Source: Pseudomonas sp. gcc21
GTDB taxonomy: Bacteria > Pseudomonadota > Gammaproteobacteria > Pseudomonadales > Pseudomonadaceae
Length of the DNA: 64,000 nt
Direction of reading: 5' to 3'
Assembly: GCF_012844345.1 (NCBI RefSeq)
Contig: NZ_CP051625.1
Location: forward strand, 3,162,001 to 3,226,000
In this document: positions 38,185-47,640 of the stretch, one piece after another
Position numbering within the stretch: the stretch's first letter is position 1
How the letters are laid out: each line of letters opens with the position of its first letter
Program-made: the position numbers and the translations under genes
Notes under the pieces: model-generated
The model's database searches: none
Seen by the model: only the letters and a program-made list of their open reading frames with translations
What the model was told of the DNA's origin: nothing

Positions 38185-38897
38185 TTGCCGTCCGGTACGA
38201 ATACGTAGCCCACGCCCCAGACTGTCTGGATATAGCGTGGCTTCGACGGGTCGGGTTCAAGCATGCGGCGCAGACGGGAAATCTGAACGTCGATTGAACG
38301 CTCCAGTGCATCCCATTCGCGGCCGCGTGCCAACTGCATCAACTTGTCCCGCGTCAACGGTTCGCGTGGATGCTGGACCAGCGCTTTGAGCACGGCGAAT
38401 TCCCCGGTGGTCAGCATGTGGACCTCGTCGCCGCGTTTGAGCTCGCGGGTCGACAGGCTGAGCACGAAATCGCCAAAGGTTACTTCGTTATCATCCGAGC
38501 TCGGCGCACCCGGCACCTGCGGCGACTGTCTACGCAGCACGGCCTTGATACGCGCGACCAGCTCCCGCGGATTGAACGGCTTGGGCAGATAGTCGTCAGC
38601 GCCCATTTCCAGGCCTTCGATGCGGCTGGTCTCATCGCCCTTGGCGGTCAGCATGATGATCGGCGTGCGGTTACCCTGATCGCGCAGCCGTTTGCACGCC
38701 GTCATTCCGTCTTCACCGGGCAGCATCAGATCGAGCACGATCAGCGAGTAGAGCTCACGAGCCAGCAAACGGTCCATCTGCTCGGTGTTTTCAACTGCGC
38801 GCACGCGATATTCCTGCTCCGTGAGGAAGCGCTCCAATAGCCGTCGCAATCGTACGTCGTCATCGACAATAAGGATCTTTTCGCCTTCGCTGTTCAT
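38181..38897 (-). CDS. ompR: Response regulator OmpR/AmgR
   Basis: 238 residues from ATG 38897 ([14 protein letters not shown]), with AAGGCGAG upstream; an in-frame start at 38927 has no site. Receiver domain with phospho-acceptor Asp56 ([13 protein letters not shown]) and [11 protein letters not shown], then a winged-helix DNA-binding domain ending [15 protein letters not shown]. Partner of EnvZ; the divergent neighbour is tex, as in P. aeruginosa (amgRS). Confidence 0.96.
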   Translation of the reverse strand: MNSEGEKILIVDDDVRLRRLLERFLTEQEYRVRAVENTEQMDRLLARELYSLIVLDLMLPGEDGMTACKRLRDQGNRTPIIMLTAKGDETSRIEGLEMGADDYLPKPFNPRELVARIKAVLRRQSPQVPGAPSSDDNEVTFGDFVLSLSTRELKRGDEVHMLTTGEFAVLKALVQHPREPLTRDKLMQLARGREWDALERSIDVQISRLRRMLEPDPSKPRYIQTVWGVGYVFVPDGK

Positions 38898-39033
38898 GCG
38901 TCTCGCCTTGTCTGATATGGGAATCATTGTCGCGCAAGCCGTCCGGTTTGCTCATTGACCCCTTGTTACAGGAAATGTCAGGTGGCGCTCGATCGGTTTA
39001 AAAAGCCGCGCCGTCCCGTAGCCCTTTCAGCCT

Positions 39034-39045
39034 TGTATTAATACA
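39034..39045. promoter_or_regulatory. Palindrome TGTATTAATACA between ompR and tex
   Basis: A perfect 12-base palindrome in the 250-base gap between the divergent ompR and tex starts. It could be an operator or part of a promoter (TATTAAT resembles a -10 box). No protein partner can be named from the sequence. Confidence 0.4.
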
Positions 39046-39147
39046 CCTTAGCCGTTGGCAGCAAGGGCTGCTGCGTCCAGTTTCCTCGTTTGCGGCGAGA
39101 CTCGGTTATACTGCGCGGCTCGTTGAAAAGACTGGGTGCCCGTGCCG

Positions 39148-41502
39148 ATGGAAAGTATTGCTTCACGTATTGCCAGCGAGCTGGCAGTTCGCCCCGAACA
39201 GGTGGCCGCTACTGTAAGCCTTCTTGATGAAGGTTCCAGCGTTCCGTTTATCGCGCGCTACCGGAAGGAAGTTACCGGCAGTCTTGATGATACCCAGTTA
39301 CGTTTTCTTGAGGAGCGGCTGCGCTATCTACGCGAACTGGATGATCGGCGCCAGAGCATACTCTCCAGTATCAGCGAGCAGGGCAAACTTACGGCGGAGC
39401 TGGAGCAGAGCATTCGCGAGGCCGACACCAAGACCCGTCTTGAAGACCTGTATCTACCTTACAAGGTCAAACGCCGCACCAAGGGTCAGATCGCCATTGA
39501 AGCGGGTCTTCAGCCCTTGGCCGACCAGTTGTTTGACGATCCCGGCCAGGATCCCGGCCAATTGGCGACGGGGTTCATTGACGCCGACAAGGGCGTGGCT
39601 GATGCCAAGGCCGCGCTTGATGGCGCGAAGTACATTCTCATGGAACGTTTCAGCGAAGACGCGGCATTGCTTGAGCGTCTGCGTCAGGCGATGCGCCAGG
39701 ACGGGCGGCTGACGTCACGCCTGATTGCCGGAAAAGAGCAGGAAGGCGCCAAATTCCGCGATTACTTCGAGTATGACGAAGCGTTCCGCAACGTGCCTTC
39801 ACATCGGGCATTGGCGATTCTGCGCGGGCGCAACGAAGGCATATTGAGTATCGCGCTGCAGCTGGGCGACCCGGATGCCCCGGCAACTGCTACGCATCCC
39901 TGTGAAGGCATGATCGCAGAAGCCTTTGGTATCCAGGATCAGGGCCGTCCGGCTGATAAATGGCTGGCTGAGGTGGTGCGCTGGACCTGGCGGGTCAAGC
40001 TGCTTGGTCATGTCGAAACCGAGCTGTTGGGTGATCTGCGCGAAGCAGCCGAAGACGAGGCGATCCGCGTCTTCGCCAACAACCTCAAAGACCTGTTGCT
40101 CGCTGCACCGGCTGGCCCGAAGGTCACGCTGGCAATGGATCCGGGCCTGCGCACCGGAGTCAAGCTGGCCGTCGTCGATGCCACCGGCAAGCTGGTCGAC
40201 ACCGCGACTATCTTTCCGCATGCCCCGCGGAACCAGTGGGATCAGTCTCTGGCAGTGCTGACGACGCTGTGCAAGAAGCATGGCGTTAATTTGATAGCCA
40301 TCGGTAACGGCACGGCTTCTCGTGAAAGTGACAAGTTGGCCGGTGATCTCCTCAAGCTGTGTCCAGACCTGAAGATGCAGAAGATCACGGTTTCCGAAGC
40401 GGGCGCTTCGGTGTATTCGGCTTCGGAGCTGGCTGCCAAGGAATTCCCTGATCTGGACGTTACCTATCGTGGTGCGGTTTCCATCGCGCGGCGTCTGCAG
40501 GACCCGCTCGCGGAGCTGGTGAAAATCGAGCCCAAATCCATTGGCGTGGGACAGTATCAGCATGACGTCTCTCAGCTGAAGCTGGCGCGCAGCCTCAACG
40601 CGGTGGTCGAAGATTGCGTGAACGCGGTTGGGGTAGACCTGAACACGGCTTCGATGCCCTTGCTTACCCGTGTATCCGGCCTGAACCCGACCATCGCGCA
40701 GAATATCGTCGACTATCGCGACGCCCACGGCGCATTTGGCAGTCGTCGTGAGTTGCTCAAGGTGGCGCGCCTTGGCGCCAAGACCTTTGAACAGGCGGCC
40801 GGCTTTCTGCGAGTGATGGGAGGAAATAATCCGTTGGATGCCTCCGCTGTGCACCCCGAGGCGTACCCGCTGGTCGAGCGTATCGCCGAGCAGACCGGCC
40901 GCGATATTCGCGGGCTGATTGGCGACTCTGCTTTCCTGCGCAAACTTGAACCGGCCAAATTCACCGACGAACACTTCGGTATTCCGACAATCAGCGACAT
41001 CCTCAAGGAGCTCGACAAGCCGGGCCGTGACCCGCGCCCCGAATTCAAGGCTGCCGCATTCCAGGAAGGCGTGGAAAAAATCGGCGATCTGACACCCGGT
41101 ATGGTGCTTGAGGGGGTAGTCAGCAACGTGGCGAATTTCGGCGCATTCGTGGATATCGGCGTCCATCAGGACGGGCTCGTACACATTTCCATGCTTTCCC
41201 ACCAGTTTGTCAAAGACCCGCGTGATGTGGTCAAGGCCGGGGATATTGTCAAGGTAAAAGTGCTCGAAGTTGATGTGCCTCGCCAGCGTATCAGCCTCAC
41301 CATGCGCATGGATGATCAGTTGGGCGCGACTGCGTCTGGTGCTGCTGGTTCTGCTTCGGCCCGCAGTGGCGAACGCCGCTCTGATCGCTCTGGATCGCGG
41401 GGCACGGCCAGGCAGGGTTCAGCTAACGCTGGCGCCCAACCCGCCGCCACTGGTACGTTTGCCAACCTGTTCGCTAACGCCAAAAACCTGAAGAAGCGCT
41501 GA
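39148..41502 (+). CDS. tex: Transcription accessory protein Tex
   Basis: 784 residues from ATG 39148 ([14 protein letters not shown]); an in-frame GTG at 39136 also exists. An RNA-binding protein linked to transcription and toxin expression. Order: N-terminal helical Tex domain with [17 protein letters not shown], YqgF/RNase H-like domain (about 330-455, [15 protein letters not shown]), helix-hairpin-helix motifs (about 500-560), and a C-terminal S1 domain (about 650-720, [19 protein letters not shown]). A Ser/Arg/Gly-rich tail follows. The stop is one base before the thioesterase ATG. Confidence 0.96.
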   Translation: MESIASRIASELAVRPEQVAATVSLLDEGSSVPFIARYRKEVTGSLDDTQLRFLEERLRYLRELDDRRQSILSSISEQGKLTAELEQSIREADTKTRLEDLYLPYKVKRRTKGQIAIEAGLQPLADQLFDDPGQDPGQLATGFIDADKGVADAKAALDGAKYILMERFSEDAALLERLRQAMRQDGRLTSRLIAGKEQEGAKFRDYFEYDEAFRNVPSHRALAILRGRNEGILSIALQLGDPDAPATATHPCEGMIAEAFGIQDQGRPADKWLAEVVRWTWRVKLLGHVETELLGDLREAAEDEAIRVFANNLKDLLLAAPAGPKVTLAMDPGLRTGVKLAVVDATGKLVDTATIFPHAPRNQWDQSLAVLTTLCKKHGVNLIAIGNGTASRESDKLAGDLLKLCPDLKMQKITVSEAGASVYSASELAAKEFPDLDVTYRGAVSIARRLQDPLAELVKIEPKSIGVGQYQHDVSQLKLARSLNAVVEDCVNAVGVDLNTASMPLLTRVSGLNPTIAQNIVDYRDAHGAFGSRRELLKVARLGAKTFEQAAGFLRVMGGNNPLDASAVHPEAYPLVERIAEQTGRDIRGLIGDSAFLRKLEPAKFTDEHFGIPTISDILKELDKPGRDPRPEFKAAAFQEGVEKIGDLTPGMVLEGVVSNVANFGAFVDIGVHQDGLVHISMLSHQFVKDPRDVVKAGDIVKVKVLEVDVPRQRISLTMRMDDQLGATASGAAGSASARSGERRSDRSGSRGTARQGSANAGAQPAATGTFANLFANAKNLKKR

Positions 41503-41503
41503 C

Positions 41504-41905
41504 ATGATCCAACATCCCAAGCTGACCGAAATAATGGAAAACCGCATGAGAGCCTTTACGCAGGCGCTGGGAATCCAGTTCCATTCAATCGAACGCGGAA
41601 GCTGTATTTTGCGACTGCCGGTGCTGGAGCACCACTTCAATTCCACCGAGCGCGTGCATGGCGGGGTGATATTCAGCCTGTTGGATTCGGCCATGGGCGC
41701 CGCCGCGTTCAGTGTGCTGGAAGCTAACGAGAGCACGGCCACCATCGAAGCCAAGATCAACTACACCCGTGCGGTGACCGGCGGCGAGCTGGAGTGCACC
41801 GGCAAGGTTGTGCATGCGGGAACGCGCACCATCATCGTTGACGGCGAAATCTGGCAGGACGGTACACTGGTTGCCAAGTGTCTTGGCACCTTTGCACGTA
41901 TCTGA
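41504..41905 (+). CDS. PaaI-type hotdog thioesterase
   Basis: 133 residues. Hotdog-fold acyl-CoA thioesterase of the PaaI/YdiI type. Signature VHGGVIFSLLDSAMGAAAF contains the usual HGG and the catalytic Asp position; INYTRAVTGGELECTGKVVH and GTRTIIVDGEIWQ follow. The substrate is unknown. It starts one base after tex, so it is co-translated with it. Confidence 0.9.
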   Translation: MIQHPKLTEIMENRMRAFTQALGIQFHSIERGSCILRLPVLEHHFNSTERVHGGVIFSLLDSAMGAAAFSVLEANESTATIEAKINYTRAVTGGELECTGKVVHAGTRTIIVDGEIWQDGTLVAKCLGTFARI

Positions 41906-41974
41906 ACGCTTCTATACTGACAAAAATCCGGTGCGCGCGCTGTCACCGGTTTCTACGTTCAAGGAGTGACAACT

Positions 41975-43546
41975 TTGTCACCAACGCTTAGCCAATATCT
42001 CGAACTTCTTGGTCAGTCGGCTTGCCGGGAGCACCTACGCGGCTGCAAACACGGTATCGAGAAGGAAAGTCTGCGGATCACTGAACAGGGTGCATTGGCT
42101 CAGACTCCGCATCCCGCTGCGCTGGGCTCGGCCCTCACGCATCCGACCATTACCACGGACTACTCCGAAGCGCTGGTAGAGTTGATTACGCCGGTCTGCA
42201 CCCGTATCGACGGGTTGTTCGATAACCTCGACCGTATTCATCGCTTTACCTACAGCCAACTGGGTGATGAGCGGCTGTGGATTCAATCGATGCCCTGTCT
42301 GTTGCCGGAGCGTGACCAGGATATTCCGATTGGCTGGTATGGCACCTCCAATATCGGCATGCTCAAGCATGTCTATCGCCGCGGCCTGGCCATTCGTTAC
42401 GGTAAAGCCATGCAGTGCATCGCAGGTATTCACTACAACTTTTCGCTACCCGACCAGGTTTGGCAGCTGTTACAACAGCACGATGGCGACCAGGGCTCCG
42501 CGCAGGATTATCAGTCGGCCCGTTACATGGCGATGATTCGCAATTTCCGCCGCTACTCCTGGCTGCTGATGTATCTCTTTGGCGCGTCACCCGCGGTCTG
42601 CGCGAGCTTTCTACAGGGGCGCGACCACAAGCTGCAGAAGCTGGGCGAAAAAAGCCTGTACCTGCCGTACGCGACCAGTCTGCGGATGAGCGATCTGGGT
42701 TATAACAACAACGCCCAGTCCGGCCTGAATATCTGTCACAACGGGCTGGATCAGTATATCCAGAGCATGCAACAAGCTATCAGCATGCCCTACGCGCCGT
42801 ACGCTGAGATGGGCACCCACGACGCACAGGGCAACTGGCAGCAGCTCAATACCAATCTGCTGCAGATCGAAAACGAGTTCTACAGTCCGATCCGGCCCAA
42901 GCGCATCACGCGCAGCGGTGAAAAGCCGGTGCATGCGCTGGCATCGCGCGGCGTGGAATATATTGAAGTGCGTTGCATGGATATCGACCCCTTCGCGCCG
43001 CTTGGGATCGAGCCCGCTACTGCGCGGTTCCTGGACAGCTTCCTGTTGTTCTGCGCGCTACAGGAGAGCCCCGAATTCGAGCCGGCAGGCTGCGAGGAGG
43101 CGGCCCTGAATTTCGACCTGGCAGTAAAGCGTGGTCGGGAGCCAGGTCTGAATCTACGACACAACGGAACCGCCTATGCGCTCAAGGACTGGGGGTTGGG
43201 CTTGCTGGACGACATTGCCGCCTGCTCGCAACTGCTCGATCAGGCGCATGGGACGTCCGACTTCAGTGACAGCCTGAATCAGCAGCGTGACAAACTGCAC
43301 AATCCGGTTCTGACGCCTTCTGCACGGGTGCTTGCGGAGATTCAGCGACACGGCAACAGTTTCTTCCGCTTCGCCTTGGCGCAGTCAGAGGCGCACCGCG
43401 AGTATTTCATGGCGCGGCCACTGGATACCGAGAGCATGGATGCATTTCGCCGTCAGGCGGAGGTATCGCTGACCGAGCAGACCGCGATCGAAGCGGCGGA
43501 CGACGTGGATTTTGACACCTTTGTTAGTAGCTACCTGAGCCAGTAA
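41975..43546 (+). CDS. gshA: Glutamate-cysteine ligase
   Basis: 523 residues. Catalyses the first step of glutathione synthesis. I place the start at a TTG (41975): AAGGAG at 41961-41966 stands 8 bases upstream, whereas the in-frame GTG at 41966 would lie within that binding site. Family motifs: HGIEKESLRIT, ITTDYSEALVELITP, QCIAGIHYNFSLPD, LPYATSLRMSDLGY, and VEYIEVRCMDIDPFAPLGI. It follows the thioesterase by 69 bases. Confidence 0.95.
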   Translation: MSPTLSQYLELLGQSACREHLRGCKHGIEKESLRITEQGALAQTPHPAALGSALTHPTITTDYSEALVELITPVCTRIDGLFDNLDRIHRFTYSQLGDERLWIQSMPCLLPERDQDIPIGWYGTSNIGMLKHVYRRGLAIRYGKAMQCIAGIHYNFSLPDQVWQLLQQHDGDQGSAQDYQSARYMAMIRNFRRYSWLLMYLFGASPAVCASFLQGRDHKLQKLGEKSLYLPYATSLRMSDLGYNNNAQSGLNICHNGLDQYIQSMQQAISMPYAPYAEMGTHDAQGNWQQLNTNLLQIENEFYSPIRPKRITRSGEKPVHALASRGVEYIEVRCMDIDPFAPLGIEPATARFLDSFLLFCALQESPEFEPAGCEEAALNFDLAVKRGREPGLNLRHNGTAYALKDWGLGLLDDIAACSQLLDQAHGTSDFSDSLNQQRDKLHNPVLTPSARVLAEIQRHGNSFFRFALAQSEAHREYFMARPLDTESMDAFRRQAEVSLTEQTAIEAADDVDFDTFVSSYLSQ

Positions 43547-43987
43547 CGTCGGGTAGCTAGTCATATCAATGGCGGAGCCTGTCCTGAGATGGCGGGCTCG
43601 CGCTGCTTTCAAGTTGGTACGCCGAATTCTGGTGGAAGTCTGAGGTTAGCTGCCACGAGCCGACAGGTCGGCGCCGACACGCTGCAAGTACATCCCTGTA
43701 AGCTCGTCGATGACATCTCTGTCATCCCACGGTCGGCTCAACCCTGTCGCGTCGCTTCGCATAGAGTTTTGAGTTTCCGGAAGGCATAACCCAAAACGGG
43801 TTCAATTCTCGGTATCACACCAATGCCAGTTCAAGCCCGCCGGGTGTCAGGGTGGAGCAAGTGTCGAAAACAGGGATGTTTTCGTCAAGCCCCCAGGGAT
43901 GGGTTCACGGCGTCTTGCGTAATCCTGGCAGTCGGCGGGCGACCGGCTCCAGATATCTCCCCACCCCCAGTGCGTCTAGCTTCCAGC
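43547..43987. other. Gene-free gap with several hairpins
   Basis: 441 bases with no gene. It holds a long-range 8-base pair GAGCCGAC (43657-43664) / GTCGGCTC (43732-43739) enclosing TACA-TCCC-TGTA (43689-43700) and GATGACA-TCTC-TGTCATC (43709-43726). Further on are GAAAACA-GGGA-TGTTTTC (43866-43883) and CCCC-AGGGAT-GGG near 43891-43903. Three of these hairpins show the loop core CAGGGATG on one strand or the other, and the fourth has CAGAGATG. It may be a dispersed intergenic repeat or a structured RNA; see findings. Confidence 0.6.
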
Positions 43988-44392
43988 TCATTGAGTAATG
44001 AGATTATTGAACAGCAGATCCGTGACCAGCGGTTGGCCTTCCTCTTCTTCCAACACTTGCTGGACCGCTTGCAGTGCTTCGCTGCGCAGCTGCTCTTTGC
44101 CTTCCAGCCCGGCCAGCGCGTCGGGGGTCTGGCGGGCAAAGAGCGTGACCAGGGTGTTGCGTATCAGTGGGTCGTGATATTCGATACGGGACACCGCGGC
44201 AGCGTCGCTGGCACGTAGCGCCACGTCGACTTTCAGATACTGCAGGCGTGGACCGGGGCCGATAGTGCCTATGAACGAGGGTTTCAAGTCCACATAAGGT
44301 GATGCGGCAGGCGTTTCGGTCGCCGCCTGGGCCGGCAACCCCGCAGCGATTGCCAGAGCCAGGGCCAGGCATGCCTTCTTTAATCCTTTCAC
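43988..44392 (-). CDS. FliL-like exported protein
   Basis: 134 residues from a GTG at 44392; GGAG lies 8 bases upstream. The signal peptide MKGLKKACLALALAIAAGLP ends at AQA. The rest matches the flagellar FliL fold: YVDLKPSFIGTIG, LQYLKVDVALRA, HDPLIRNTLVTLFARQ, LEGKEQLRSEALQAVQQVL and the terminal VTDLLFNNLITQ. True FliL has an anchor and sits in flagellar operons; this copy is secreted and has no flagellar neighbours, so its role is unclear. Confidence 0.85.
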   Translation of the reverse strand: MKGLKKACLALALAIAAGLPAQAATETPAASPYVDLKPSFIGTIGPGPRLQYLKVDVALRASDAAAVSRIEYHDPLIRNTLVTLFARQTPDALAGLEGKEQLRSEALQAVQQVLEEEEGQPLVTDLLFNNLITQ

Positions 44393-44556
44393 GTTTACTA
44401 CTCCGCTGGTTTTGCCACAGCATATCCGAGCAGAACGGTAGCGCCAAACCATTACGCCCGCCGGTCTTATGCATGCTGATCACGCGCAGGCATGTTGATT
44501 GACCGGTGCGCAGCGTATACCGCTAGACTGTCGGAAAACCGCGCAAGGGAGACATC

Positions 44557-45534
44557 ATGAAAGCCGTATTATGCAAAGAGTTCGGACCGGCCAGCAGCCT
44601 GGTCTTTGAAGAGACCACCGATCCAGTCGCTGGTGATAACCAGGTGGTTATCGATATCCACGCTGCCGGGGTCAACTTTCCCGATACGCTGATCATTCAA
44701 GGCAAGTATCAGATCAAGCCGCCTTTTCCGTTCTCCCCGGGCGGTGAAGCCGCAGGTGTCGTGGCCCGCGTCGGCAGCAACGTCAAGCATGTGAAGCCCG
44801 GTGACCGGGTGATGGCCCTGACCGGCTACGGCAGTTTTGCCGAAAAGGTTGTTGCAGACGCGGCGAAGGTATTGCCGATGCCCGACGACATGGATTTCAC
44901 CACAGCTTCAGGTTTCAGCATGACCTACGGCACTTCCATGCATGCGCTGACGCAACGGGGCGAGCTCAAGCCGGGCGAGACGTTATTGGTGCTGGGTGCG
45001 TCCGGTGGCGTTGGCCTCGCGGCAGTCGAAATCGGTAAAGCCATGGGTGCACGGGTCATCGCTGCGGCATCGTCCGCTGAAAAACTCGAGGTTGCTCGCA
45101 ATGCTGGCGCTGATGAGCTGATCAACTACAGCGAAGTCAGCCTCAAGGACGCGGTCAAGGAACTCACCGGCGGCAAGGGCGCGGACGTGATTTATGATCC
45201 GGTCGGTGGCGATCTGTTCGACGAGGCGGTTCGCGCAATCAACTGGAAGGGACGGTTGCTGGTGGTCGGTTTTGCCAGCGGGCGTATCCCCGATTTTCCG
45301 GTGAACCTGGCACTGCTCAAAGGATCATCGATTGTCGGTGTGTTCTGGGGATCCTTCGCCGCACGCGAGCCACAGGCTAATCTGGACAACTTCCGCCAAC
45401 TGTTTGCCTGGCATTCCGAGGGAAAACTGAAGCCGCTGGTGTCTGAGCGCTTCGCATTGGGCGAATATGAGCAAGCCCTGGAATTGCTCAGCTCGCGCAA
45501 AGCAGTGGGCAAAGTGGTCATGCAGATTCGCTAG
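44557..45534 (+). CDS. NADPH:quinone oxidoreductase family protein
   Basis: 325 residues, zinc-free medium-chain dehydrogenase/reductase. Reduces quinones or alpha,beta-unsaturated carbonyls with NADPH. Motifs: AAGVNFPDTLIIQGKYQ, FSPGGEAAGVVARVG, and the nucleotide-binding LVLGASGGVGLAAVEIGKAM (about residues 145-165). No catalytic zinc ligands are seen. AAGGGAGA precedes the ATG. A hairpin separates it from the convergent trmL. Confidence 0.92.
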   Translation: MKAVLCKEFGPASSLVFEETTDPVAGDNQVVIDIHAAGVNFPDTLIIQGKYQIKPPFPFSPGGEAAGVVARVGSNVKHVKPGDRVMALTGYGSFAEKVVADAAKVLPMPDDMDFTTASGFSMTYGTSMHALTQRGELKPGETLLVLGASGGVGLAAVEIGKAMGARVIAAASSAEKLEVARNAGADELINYSEVSLKDAVKELTGGKGADVIYDPVGGDLFDEAVRAINWKGRLLVVGFASGRIPDFPVNLALLKGSSIVGVFWGSFAAREPQANLDNFRQLFAWHSEGKLKPLVSERFALGEYEQALELLSSRKAVGKVVMQIR

Positions 45535-45552
45535 CATCATCGGTGTCTGTTG

Positions 45553-45579
45553 CCGTTTCGTCGGCTCGCGACGAAACGG
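45553..45579. terminator. Hairpin between convergent quinone reductase and trmL
   Basis: Perfect 11-base stem CCGTTTCGTCG / CGACGAAACGG with a 5-base loop, in the 65-base gap between convergent genes. No T-run on either side; likely a two-way terminator or an end-protecting structure. Confidence 0.6.
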
Positions 45580-45599
45580 GGCAGGCCCGGAACGGGTGC

Positions 45600-46067
45600 T
45601 TACCGCTGCGCGCCAGCGAACTCCTGCTGGCGCCAGGCCTCGAATACCAGAACGGCTGCGCTATTGGACAGGTTCAGGCTGCGGCTGTCTGGCAGCATGG
45701 GTATGCGAAGTACCTGGTCGGCTGGCAGGCTTTCACGAATCTCCGCTGGCAGGCCGCGGCTTTCCGGCCCGAACAGAAACATATCCCCCTCGCTGAAACG
45801 CACGTCAGTATAACTGCGCGTACCCTTGGTACTCAGCGCAAATACTCTTTGCGGCTGTACCTGTGCCAGGCAGCTGGGAAGATCCGGGTAGGTTTTCAGC
45901 TCGGCAAACTCGTGATAATCCAGCCCCGCACGGCGTAGCCGCTTATCGTCCAGCTCGAAGCCTAACGGCTCGATCAGATGCAGGGTGCAGCCGGTATTGG
46001 CGCACAATCGGATGATGTTGCCGGTATTCGGTGGAATCTCCGGTTCAAGCAAGGCGATATGGAACAT
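45600..46067 (-). CDS. trmL: tRNA (cytidine/uridine-2'-O-)-methyltransferase TrmL
   Basis: 155 residues. SPOUT-class enzyme that 2'-O-methylates the wobble base of tRNA-Leu. Motifs: [31 protein letters not shown] and the knot-forming [20 protein letters not shown]. The gap to ntrC (46068-46206) contains a stem GCCGGCA / TGCCGGC (46098-46118) but no gene. Confidence 0.95.
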   Translation of the reverse strand: MFHIALLEPEIPPNTGNIIRLCANTGCTLHLIEPLGFELDDKRLRRAGLDYHEFAELKTYPDLPSCLAQVQPQRVFALSTKGTRSYTDVRFSEGDMFLFGPESRGLPAEIRESLPADQVLRIPMLPDSRSLNLSNSAAVLVFEAWRQQEFAGAQR

Positions 46068-46206
46068 GCTGGCGTATCAGGTCAGGTGGCAGGATTGGCC
46101 GGCAGTGTATGTGCCGGCGGACGCCAGCGGCAAGTTGCTCATGCGAATAGTCGGCCGCGCCTGCGGTTGCAGCATCGTTAGATATCTATCGCTCCACCAT
46201 CAACGG

Positions 46207-47637
46207 CTATTCCACCTCTTCTTCTTCCGCGCCTTCGCTGTTCATGCCCAGTTCCTTGATCTTGCGGGTCAGGGTGTTGCGCCCCCAGCCAAGCAATTGG
46301 GCGGCGTCGCGACGTCGGCCAGCGGTATGCTTCAACGCGGTTTCGATCATGATTCTTTCGAATGCCGGCACTGCCGCATCCAGCAGATTGGTTACACCGC
46401 GAGCCAGTTCCTGATCGGCCCAGTTGCGCAGGCTGAGTTCCCAATGGTCACCGGCGGCGGTGTCCTGCTGCTGGGTAAGCATCTCCGGCGGCAGGTCTTC
46501 AATCAGGACTTCACGGCTTGATGCCATCACCGTGATCCAGCGACAGGTATTTTCCAGCTGCCGAACGTTGCCCGGCCAGGGCAGGGTGCTCAGGTATTCC
46601 TGGGTCTGGGGCGTGAGCACTTTGGGCTCAACAGACAGCTCCTGCGCGGCACGGGCCAGGAAATGCTGCGCCAATGTGGGTATGTCCTGACTGCGCTCGG
46701 CGAGCTTCGGAATATGAATACGGATAACGTTCAGGCGGTGGAACAGGTCTTCACGGAATTTACCGGTCTGTACCAGACCCTCGAGGTTCTGATGTGTAGC
46801 AGCGATGATACGTACGTCGACCTTGATCGGAGTGTGGCCACCGACGCGATAAAACTCGCCATCGGCCAGCACACGCAATAACCGCGTCTGAGTCTCGGCC
46901 GGCATATCGCCGATCTCATCGAGGAATAGTGTGCCGCCATCCGCCTGCTCGAAACGCCCCCTGCGCTGCACCGCTGCGCCGGTAAAGGCGCCCTTTTCGT
47001 GGCCGAAGAGTTCCGACTCCATCAGGTCCTTGGGTATCGCTGCCATGTTCAGGGCGATAAACGGGTTACGCGCGCGCGGGCTGTGCCGGTGCAGGGCATG
47101 GGCGACCAGCTCCTTGCCGGTGCCGGACTCGCCGTTGATCAGCACGGTAATGTTCGAATGCGACAGCCTACCTATGGCGCGGAAGACCTCCTGCATTGCC
47201 GGCGCTTCACCGATGATTTCCGGTGTGCGCATCTGAGCGGTTTCCTGGGCAGCGCTCTGCTGCTCGCGGCTGTGGGCGAGGGCACGCCGAACCAGCGCCA
47301 CCGCTTCATCGACATCGAAGGGCTTGGGCAGATATTCGAACGCACCGCCCTGGTAGGAGGCCACGGCGCTGTCGAGGTCGGAGTGCGCCGTCATGATGAT
47401 CACCGGGACTCTAGGGTGCTGATCGCGAATTTGTGCCAGCAGATCCAGGCCACTGGTGCCGGGCATACGAATGTCGCTGATCAACACGTCCGGATGCTGG
47501 CGCGACAGCTTGGCCAGAGCGCTATCGGCGCTGTCAAAACAGACCGGCTCCATTCCTTCCTGCTGCAGGGCCTTGTCCAGAACCCAGCGTATTGAGCGGT
47601 CATCATCAACAATCCAGACGTTTTCGGCTCGGCTCAT
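46207..47637 (-). CDS. ntrC: Nitrogen regulator NtrC
   Basis: 476 residues. Response regulator that activates sigma-54 promoters under nitrogen limitation. Receiver with Asp55 (VLISDIRMPGTSG), AAA+ domain with GESGTGKELVAHAL, GAFTGA contact loop and LFLDEIGDMPAE, and a Fis-type helix-turn-helix (RRRDAAQLLGWGRNTLTRKI). It starts 3 bases after ntrB. A likely target promoter precedes glnA in this window. Confidence 0.97.
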   Translation of the reverse strand: MSRAENVWIVDDDRSIRWVLDKALQQEGMEPVCFDSADSALAKLSRQHPDVLISDIRMPGTSGLDLLAQIRDQHPRVPVIIMTAHSDLDSAVASYQGGAFEYLPKPFDVDEAVALVRRALAHSREQQSAAQETAQMRTPEIIGEAPAMQEVFRAIGRLSHSNITVLINGESGTGKELVAHALHRHSPRARNPFIALNMAAIPKDLMESELFGHEKGAFTGAAVQRRGRFEQADGGTLFLDEIGDMPAETQTRLLRVLADGEFYRVGGHTPIKVDVRIIAATHQNLEGLVQTGKFREDLFHRLNVIRIHIPKLAERSQDIPTLAQHFLARAAQELSVEPKVLTPQTQEYLSTLPWPGNVRQLENTCRWITVMASSREVLIEDLPPEMLTQQQDTAAGDHWELSLRNWADQELARGVTNLLDAAVPAFERIMIETALKHTAGRRRDAAQLLGWGRNTLTRKIKELGMNSEGAEEEEVE

Positions 47638-47640
47638 GCA

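Noticed and set aside
39799..41202. 467-codon open frame antisense to tex
   Set aside because: Tex is clearly coded on the other strand; the shadow has no start signal or family match.
46068..46206. NrsZ-type nitrogen small RNA after ntrC
   Set aside because: The gap is only 139 bases and no sigma-54 promoter or repeated hairpins of the NrsZ kind could be found.
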